Source: Desulfobaccales bacterium
GTDB lineage: Bacteria; Desulfobacterota; Desulfobaccia; Desulfobaccales; 0-14-0-80-60-11
DNA: 64,000 nucleotides
Reading direction: 5' to 3'
Assembly: GCA_041648175.1 (NCBI GenBank)
Contig: JBAZPO010000006.1
Span: forward strand, 124,001-188,000
Part shown: one piece after another, positions 58,676-64,000 of the stretch
How positions within the stretch are numbered: position 1 is the stretch's first letter
Layout: each line of letters begins with the position of its first letter
The notes under the pieces: model-generated
What the model was told of the DNA's origin: nothing
Seen by the model: the letters and a program-made list of their open reading frames with translations, nothing else
The model's database searches: none
Translations under genes and position numbers: made by a program

Positions 58676-59587
58676 TTATACCCGCTCAAACACCGGCCGG
58701 CCCAGGAGGCCGGTGGGTTTAAAGACCAACAAGATCAGGAGCATGGAGAAAGCCACGAAGTCCCGGTAGGTGGAGGACGGCAGCAGCACCGGAGTGAAGA
58801 CCTCCACCGCGCCCAGGATGAAGCCCCCCAGCATGGCGCCCCGGATATTGCCGATGCCCCCCACCACCGCGGCGATAAAGGCCCACCAGCCGATGCGCAC
58901 TCCCATCAAGGGGTCCAGCACCGGGTAGGCCAGGCCGTAGAGCAGGCCCCCCGCCGCGGCGATGGCCGAGCCGATGGCAAAGGTGAGCGAAATGACGTGG
59001 TCCACCGACACACCCATGAGAGGCACAATGGGGCGGTTGTAGGAAATGGCCCGCATGGCCATGCCCAAGAGCGTCCGCCGCACCAAGAGGTCCAACAAAA
59101 CCATGAGGACTGCGGCCATGACAATAATGAGGACCTGCAGGGGAGTGATGGTGAGCCCGGCGACCTCCCAACTGGCCATGGGAATAAGGTCCGGAAAGTG
59201 GCGGGGTTCCGGGCCCAGGATCCCTAAGGTAAAGTTTTCCAGGAAGAGCCCCACCCCCAGGGCGGTGATAACCGCTGAGACCCGGGGGGCCTGGCGCAAG
59301 GGGCGGTAGGCCAGACGCTCGATGGTCACCCCTAACAGCGCGGTTAAGAGCATGCTGAAGGTCAGCGCCCCCATAAAGACCAGTACCAGGGGCAACTTAA
59401 AGGGCAGGCCCAACAGAAAGACGGCCCCGGCCAGGGCAAGATAGGTCCCCACCATGAAGATGTCCCCGTGGGCAAAATTGATCATGGTGAGGATGCCGTA
59501 AACCATGGTGTAGCCCAGGGCAATGAGGGCGTAGACGCTCCCCAACTGCAGGGCGTTCAGGGCATTTTGGGCCAGCACCTGGAACAT
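58676..59587 (-). CDS. livH: Branched-chain amino acid ABC transporter permease LivH
   Basis: 303 aa polytopic permease. LivH motifs include ALIALGYTMVYGILTMINFAHGD, RAISYNRPIVPLMGVSVDHVISL and GVRIGWWAFIAAVVGGIGNIRG. Start ATG 59587 (GAGG upstream) instead of 59635. In the operon order it is second after livK. Confidence 0.94.
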   Translation of the reverse strand: MFQVLAQNALNALQLGSVYALIALGYTMVYGILTMINFAHGDIFMVGTYLALAGAVFLLGLPFKLPLVLVFMGALTFSMLLTALLGVTIERLAYRPLRQAPRVSAVITALGVGLFLENFTLGILGPEPRHFPDLIPMASWEVAGLTITPLQVLIIVMAAVLMVLLDLLVRRTLLGMAMRAISYNRPIVPLMGVSVDHVISLTFAIGSAIAAAGGLLYGLAYPVLDPLMGVRIGWWAFIAAVVGGIGNIRGAMLGGFILGAVEVFTPVLLPSSTYRDFVAFSMLLILLVFKPTGLLGRPVFERV

Positions 59588-59679
59588 AAACGAATATTCC
59601 TCAATATGGGTTGTGAGAAAGCACGAGGCCGGCAACGAAGAGCCGGTCCACGCTCCACAGCCCCAAAGTTACCGCCGGG

Positions 59680-60825
59680 TTAAGGCTGTACCGCGGCGAA
59701 ATAATTGAATTTTCCGTTCTTAATCTGAAGGATGACCGCACTCTTGACGGGGTCCCCGGTCCCCTGGAATTTCATGTTCCCGGTTACGCCTTTAAATTCT
59801 TTGATGGCGGACAGGGCGTCCCGTACCTTCTGCCGATCCAAAGACCCGGCCTGAGTGATGGCTTGACACAAGAGGGAGCCTGCGTCATAGGTAAGGGCCG
59901 CGACATCATCGGGCTTTTTGCCGTACTTCGCCTCGTAGTCCTGGATAAATTTCTGGGCCGTGGGCGTGGCGATATCCGGGGCATAGTGCGTGCTGAAAAA
60001 ACTGCCCTCCAGGTCGGCCCCGCCCAGGGGCAGGAGCTCGGCGCTGCCCCAGGAATCGGAGCCGATAATGGGGCAGGTAATGCCCAACTGGCGGGCCTGC
60101 CGCACCTGGAGCGGAACTTCGTTATAGTAGTTGGGGAGAAAGAGCACGCCGGGGTTGGCCGCCTTGATAGTGGTGAGTTGGGATGAGAAATCCTTGTCGT
60201 CTTTAGTGTAGGATTGGAAGGCCACGACCTTGCCGCCGGCTGCCTCGAAGAATTTCTTGAAATACTCGGCGATGCCTTTGTTATACTCTGACGCCACATC
60301 GTAGAGCACCGCGGCGGTTTGGGCCTTGAGGTTCTCCCGGGCGAACTTGGCCATCACCTGGCCCTGGAAATCGTCGATGAAGCAGGCCCGAAAGACAAAT
60401 TGCTTGCCTTCCGTGGTTTTGGGGTTGGTGGACCAGGGGCTGACCATGATCACTTTGGCATCTTCGCAAATCCGGGCGGCGGGGATGGCATTGCCCGAGG
60501 CGTTGGGGCCGATGATGGCCAGGACATTATTCTGGCTGATGAGTTTCTGAGCCGACGCGGCCGCTGATTCGGCCTTGTCTTCATTATCCTCGACCAAAAG
60601 TTTTATGGGGAACTGTTTATCGCCTGCCTTGAGACCACCGGCCTGATTCACCTGGGCGGCCATGAGTTCCGCAGCTTTTTTGCACGAATCGCCCACGGTG
60701 GGCTTGCTGCCGGTCAGTTCGGCGTTGACGCCGACGCGAATTTCTTTGGATTCTTGGGAGCCGCAGCCCCAAATTAGGCATGAGCTCGCCAACAAGATGG
60801 CCGCGGTCCAGGTGTACCGGGTCAT
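59680..60825 (-). CDS. livK: Branched-chain amino acid ABC transporter binding lipoprotein (LivK-like)
   Basis: 381 aa substrate-binding protein. Signal with lipobox (LASSCLIWGCGS), then the type I periplasmic fold: VGVNAELTGSKPTVGDSCKKA, ISQNNVLAIIGPNASGN, VSPWSTNPKTTEGK. Start ATG 60825 with GAGG upstream. First gene of the liv operon. It binds Leu/Ile/Val or a related amide. Confidence 0.93.
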   Translation of the reverse strand: MTRYTWTAAILLASSCLIWGCGSQESKEIRVGVNAELTGSKPTVGDSCKKAAELMAAQVNQAGGLKAGDKQFPIKLLVEDNEDKAESAAASAQKLISQNNVLAIIGPNASGNAIPAARICEDAKVIMVSPWSTNPKTTEGKQFVFRACFIDDFQGQVMAKFARENLKAQTAAVLYDVASEYNKGIAEYFKKFFEAAGGKVVAFQSYTKDDKDFSSQLTTIKAANPGVLFLPNYYNEVPLQVRQARQLGITCPIIGSDSWGSAELLPLGGADLEGSFFSTHYAPDIATPTAQKFIQDYEAKYGKKPDDVAALTYDAGSLLCQAITQAGSLDRQKVRDALSAIKEFKGVTGNMKFQGTGDPVKSAVILQIKNGKFNYFAAVQP

Positions 60826-61101
60826 GGCTCTCTCCTCACGGTTGAAATGATCCCAGGGCACCGCAGGTCTTCCTGGGGGTTTACCGGTTAGCAATCTACC
60901 AAAGGCGCCATTGATCCGTCAACTGCAAAGAAGCGGAGGCCGTCTGCGGCAATGGGGGCGTGGTTAAGCTCCGTGCCCGGGGCCATGGCGGAATCTCATT
61001 GTCAGAAAGCCGCTTTCGGCCTAAAATGGCTCGGGCCTGGGATGCGGGGGCATCCCCGCCGGGTACACCTGAAATTAACTTATTAAGACGATGGGGGCTA
61101 C

Positions 61102-61821
61102 ATGAACCACACCGCGGTAGACGACACGCGAGTCAGGCAACAAATCTTACGGCGCATATATCTGTTCTCCGGTCTGCCTGAAGCGGATCTGGACCCCCTG
61201 GCCCGCATGTCGGTGCGGAAAAACTTCTCGCGGGGGGCTACCATCTTTGGGGAGGGCAAGGAGGCTCAAGGCTTTTATATTCTCATTACCGGCCAGATCA
61301 AGCTGGTCAAGAGTTCCCCGGACGGGAAGGAATATATTATCCGCTTGGTGGGGGAAGGGGAGACCTTCGCGGAAGCCGCAGTATTCGGAGAAATCCCCTA
61401 CCCGGTGACTGCTATTGCCTTGGAAGAATCCCAAACGCTCTTCTTTCCCAAAGCACCGTTTCTCAATCATCTGGCCGCAACTCCGGCCCTGGCCCGCAAT
61501 ATGTTGGCCACATTGAGTCGCTTGATGTTTCACCTGACCCAACAACTGGAGGATTTGTCCCTGAAAGAAGTATCAGCCCGTCTGGCTCGATACATCTTGG
61601 AACGCTGCGAAAATACTCATGGCACGATAGCAAAGGGTCTGCACTGTGAATTGCCCACGACTAAAACGCAGCTGGCCGCTTATCTGGGCACCATCAGCGA
61701 GACCTTGTCCCGCACTTTGTCCCGATTTAAGAGTTTGGGTCTCATAGAAGTGGATAAGGGAAAGATAACCATCATTGACCCGGTCGCTTTACAAAAGATG
61801 GCCAAGGGAACTAAATTTTGA
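61102..61821 (+). CDS. Crp/Fnr-family transcriptional regulator
   Basis: 239 aa. N-terminal effector domain (FSGLPEADLDPLARMSVRK, EGKEAQGFYILITGQIKLV, GETFAEAAVFGEIPYPV), long dimer helix, and C-terminal winged HTH with recognition region TTKTQLAAYLGTISETLSRTL. No cysteine quartet, so it does not hold an FNR-type cluster. It could be an HcpR- or DNR-like regulator controlling hcp, but that is inference; a candidate site lies at 22437. GGGGG precedes the ATG. Confidence 0.9.
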   Translation: MNHTAVDDTRVRQQILRRIYLFSGLPEADLDPLARMSVRKNFSRGATIFGEGKEAQGFYILITGQIKLVKSSPDGKEYIIRLVGEGETFAEAAVFGEIPYPVTAIALEESQTLFFPKAPFLNHLAATPALARNMLATLSRLMFHLTQQLEDLSLKEVSARLARYILERCENTHGTIAKGLHCELPTTKTQLAAYLGTISETLSRTLSRFKSLGLIEVDKGKITIIDPVALQKMAKGTKF

Positions 61822-61903
61822 ATGGTCTTATTCCATGAGGCGTTTCACAATGGAGAAAAAAGTGAAACGGCTAATAAAAAAATTAAGTCTGATGAAAAAT
61901 CCC

Positions 61904-61933
61904 TTGACAAGGTAAATGATAGTTACATATAAC
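61904..61933 (+). promoter_or_regulatory. Sigma-70-type promoter of the MucR-like gene
   Basis: -35 TTGACA (61904-61909) and -10 TATAAC (61928-61933) with an 18-base spacer. It lies 70 bases upstream of the ATG at 62003. Confidence 0.65.
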
Positions 61934-62002
61934 CTCCATAAAGGTTGCAGTGGAATTAATCCACGCACAGTAATTAAAATAATCCAAAAAGGAATGATCG
62001 TT

Positions 62003-62452
62003 ATGGCTACAGAGGTACTTAAATTAACAGCCCAGATTGTCATTTCCCACGCCTCAATGAGCGAACTCACCCCCAAAGAATTAGTGGATGAAATTAAAGA
62101 AATCTACGGTGTGTTAGCTACGTTGGAAGGTGGCGAGGCTATGCTGGAAGCCGCTGCCGGGGTTGCTGAAAAAGGGCCGGAAGCCGAAGTAGTAAAGAAA
62201 CCTTCGATTCCGTTGGACGAAATCGTGAAAGAAAAGTATGTCGTCTGCCTGGAATGCGGCAAGAAGATGCGGACCCTCAAGGCCCATCTGCGCAAAGCCC
62301 ATCACCTGGCCCCGGCGGAGTATTTCCGCAGGTATAGTCTGGACCCGAAAAAATATCCCCTAGTTTGTAAAGAATACTCTGAGCAACGGCGGAAGTTAGC
62401 CAAAGAAAAGGGGTTAGGGGAGCGGGGTTTCCGGCGGAAAGCCAAAGCCTAG
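62003..62452 (+). CDS. MucR/Ros-family zinc-finger transcriptional regulator
   Basis: 149 aa. The prokaryotic zinc finger CLECGKKMRTLKAHLRKAHH (Cx2Cx9Hx4H) is followed by the DNA-binding basic region (EYFRRYSLDPKKYPLV, YSEQRRKLAKEKGLGERG). N-terminal oligomerisation part (TAQIVISHASMSELTPKEL). MucR proteins act as global regulators and nucleoid-like silencers. ATG 62003 with AAAAAGGA; the upstream frame to 61916 is unlikely. A terminator at 62512-62529 ends its transcript. Confidence 0.92.
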   Translation: MATEVLKLTAQIVISHASMSELTPKELVDEIKEIYGVLATLEGGEAMLEAAAGVAEKGPEAEVVKKPSIPLDEIVKEKYVVCLECGKKMRTLKAHLRKAHHLAPAEYFRRYSLDPKKYPLVCKEYSEQRRKLAKEKGLGERGFRRKAKA

Positions 62453-62511
62453 GATCTTTCGCCGGAAAGCCTTTATCAGTCCGTCAACCAGGAAGGGTGG
62501 CGTGTGCCTTG

Positions 62512-62541
62512 GGGACCGGGAGCGGTCCCTTTTTATTTTTT
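62512..62541 (+). terminator. Rho-independent terminator after the MucR-like gene
   Basis: Stem GGGACCG / CGGTCCC with a 4-base loop followed by TTTTTATTTTTTA. It lies 60 bases after the stop and separates the regulator from pheT. Confidence 0.85.
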
Positions 62542-62557
62542 ATATCACGGTAACAAA

Positions 62558-62581
62558 GGGGCGGACCCATGTGTCCGCCCT
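62558..62581. repeat. GGGGCGGAC-palindrome
   Basis: ggggcggacccatgtgtccg then ccct: a hairpin of the family at 49988 and 41240. It lies between the terminator and pheT. Confidence 0.55.
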
Positions 62582-62662
62582 GGTCGCTTTCATCCTTGGA
62601 GCAGTCAGGTTTGGGATCAAGGTCCTTGAGTTTTCCGGCCAAGGGGGTTAAATTTAACGATT

Positions 62663-64000
62663 ATGCGATTAAGTCTTAACTGGCTGGCAGATTTTGTGGA
62701 CCTCACCATTGAGGCCCAGGCCTTGGCAGATCGGCTGACCATGGCCGGACTCGAAGTCGAGGGCGTGGAATCAGTGACCCCGGAGTTCTCCGGCGTGGTC
62801 GTGGGCAAGGTCTTGAGTGTAGAGCGCCACCCTCAGGCCGACCGGTTGCAGGTGACGGAAGTGACCACCGGCAGCCAAACCTACCGCGTGGTTTGCGGCG
62901 CCCCCAACGTCCAGGCGGGTTTGCTTTATCCCTTCGCGCCTATCGGAGCCACGGTGGCCGGCGGTCATAAAATTAAAGCCGCCAAGCTGCGGGGGGTGCC
63001 TTCCGAAGGCATGCTCCTGGCGGAAGACGAGTTGGGTCTGTCCACGGACCATGTGGGCCTGATGGAGATTCCTCAGGATCTGGCCCTGGGCCGCGATTTT
63101 GCCGAGGCCATGGGACTGGCGGATACAGTCCTGGAAGTGGCCATCACGGCCAACCGCGCCGATTGTTTAAGCATCCTGGGCCTGGCCCGGGAGATCGCCG
63201 CGCTCTTGGACCAGCCCCTGCGCCATCCTGAAGTCAAAGTGGCTCCCGCGGCCGCATCCATGCTCAACGCCCGGGTGACCATCCTGGACCCGGTGCATTG
63301 CCCCCGGTATGCCGCCCGCCTGCTCACCGGCCTGACCGTGAAACCCTCCCCCTTCTGGCTGCGCCGCCGCTTACAGGTGGCAGGCTTAAGGGCCATCAAT
63401 AACCTGGTGGATGTTACCAACTACGTCCTGCTGGAGTTCGGCCAGCCCCTGCATGCCTTTGATTTTCAGCGCCTGCGCGGCGGGGAGATCGTGGTGCGCC
63501 TGCCCAAGGCGGGTGAGAGTCGTTTCGCCACCTTAGACGGCGTCGAACGCGAGCTTAATCACGAGACCTTGCTTATCTGTGATGCCGAGGGCCCTGTGGC
63601 CCTGGCCGGGGTCATGGGCGGCCTGGATTCTGAAGTCACCGCGGCCACCACCCAGGTATTGATCGAAAGCGCCTATTTCAATCCCCGCACCATCCGCCGG
63701 ACTAGTAAGCGCCTGGGGCTCAGCACCGAGGCGTCTTACCGCTTCGAGCGCGGGGTGGACCCCGACGGGCTGATCCATGCCCTGGAACGGGCCACCCAGC
63801 TCATGTGCCAGGTGGGGGACGGCGCGGTGGCGGCCGAACGCCTGGATGAATATCCCAGCCCCATACAGCATCCCCGGTTAAACCTCAGGGTGTCCCGGGC
63901 CAATCAGGTGCTGGGCACCGATTATTCTTCGGAGCAAATGCTCCACTTACTGCGGCGGCTCCATCTCCCTGCCCTGGCGGTAGACGCCGAAAACCTGGCG
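62663..64000 (+). CDS. pheT: Phenylalanine-tRNA ligase beta subunit (5' part)
   Basis: The first 446 codons of pheT; the gene runs past the window edge. N-terminal MRLSLNWLADFVDLTIEAQA, the tRNA-binding (EMAP-like) domain with VVGKVLSVERHPQADRLQVT, then the B3/B4 editing domain (VLEVAITANRADCLSILGLA, NNLVDVTNYVLLEFGQPLHA, AFDFQRL) and the start of B5. Charges tRNA-Phe with pheS. No pheS lies immediately upstream: the preceding gene is the MucR-type regulator. Start ATG 62663 lacks a clear ribosome site. Confidence 0.95.
   Translation, partial: MRLSLNWLADFVDLTIEAQALADRLTMAGLEVEGVESVTPEFSGVVVGKVLSVERHPQADRLQVTEVTTGSQTYRVVCGAPNVQAGLLYPFAPIGATVAGGHKIKAAKLRGVPSEGMLLAEDELGLSTDHVGLMEIPQDLALGRDFAEAMGLADTVLEVAITANRADCLSILGLAREIAALLDQPLRHPEVKVAPAAASMLNARVTILDPVHCPRYAARLLTGLTVKPSPFWLRRRLQVAGLRAINNLVDVTNYVLLEFGQPLHAFDFQRLRGGEIVVRLPKAGESRFATLDGVERELNHETLLICDAEGPVALAGVMGGLDSEVTAATTQVLIESAYFNPRTIRRTSKRLGLSTEASYRFERGVDPDGLIHALERATQLMCQVGDGAVAAERLDEYPSPIQHPRLNLRVSRANQVLGTDYSSEQMLHLLRRLHLPALAVDAENLA

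Noticed and set aside
61841..61869. Inverted repeat cgtttcac...gtgaaacg after the Crp/Fnr gene
   Set aside because: Stem of 8 bp with a 13-base loop and no T-tract on the transcript strand; could be a weak operator but not a supported terminator.

Overview
The window looks like a chromosomal segment of a high-GC, strictly anaerobic Desulfobacterota (former Deltaproteobacteria), possibly a Desulfobacca/Syntrophobacterota-type organism. This is inferred from gene content: a class I hybrid cluster protein, two ADP-forming acyl-CoA synthetases, a group 3b-type [NiFe] hydrogenase, methylmalonyl-CoA epimerase, a bacterial-type MucR zinc-finger regulator, two amt-glnK units, a branched-chain amino acid ABC transporter and a fused DHH-CBS-nucleotidyltransferase. 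No rRNA, CRISPR array, prophage or conjugative module was found. One tRNA (Arg, CCG) is present.

Layout. 1-3.1 kb: an AhpD-like protein, a TPR lipoprotein with a small c-type cytochrome, and an ABC-2 exporter pair. 3.3-5.1 kb: a full-length IS1634-like transposase whose expected catalytic motifs look eroded. 5.3-7.3 kb: a NarL-type two-component system. 7.4-12.1 kb: a DUF3786 protein, the first ADP-forming acyl-CoA synthetase, a TauE/SafE permease and a sirtuin. 12.2-14.8 kb: an island of dispersed repeats followed by a 71-aa small protein and a B12-binding radical SAM enzyme. 15-20.5 kb: small exported proteins, tRNA-Arg, an Ntn-hydrolase, tandem small membrane paralogues and an MFS exporter. 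20.7-23 kb: hcp and a MerR regulator. 23.3-30.8 kb (minus strand): a hydrogenase locus in transcription order hydB, cyclic-nucleotide-binding protein, hydG, an unlisted 33-aa membrane peptide, hydD, hydA, maturation protease, then a second ADP-forming acyl-CoA synthetase. 31-36.8 kb: small ORFs, an outer-membrane barrel and two tandem amt-glnK operons, each preceded by a good sigma-54 (-24/-12) promoter. 37-50 kb: housekeeping genes (DegT aminotransferase, ROK kinase, tsaC, rlmB, xerD, CCA/A-adding enzyme, SDR, tsaB, rseP, dxr). 50-54.9 kb: TIM-barrel isomerase, methylmalonyl-CoA epimerase, M20 peptidase, small proteins, a 183-bp MITE-like element and a PAS-only sensor. 54.9-60.8 kb: liv ABC transporter operon with two unknown genes embedded in it and a cluster of four palindromes. 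61-64 kb: Crp/Fnr regulator, MucR-type regulator and the 5' part of pheT, cut by the window edge.

How it fits together. Hydrogenase (NAD(P)-linked H2 turnover), ADP-forming acyl-CoA synthetases (ATP from acyl-CoA), methylmalonyl-CoA epimerase (propionate route) and Hcp (NO/hydroxylamine defence) describe an anaerobe living on small organic acids and H2. The nitrogen genes are organised for activation under N limitation. Intergenic DNA is rich in several families of short palindromic repeats, some of which supply the ends of coding sequences.
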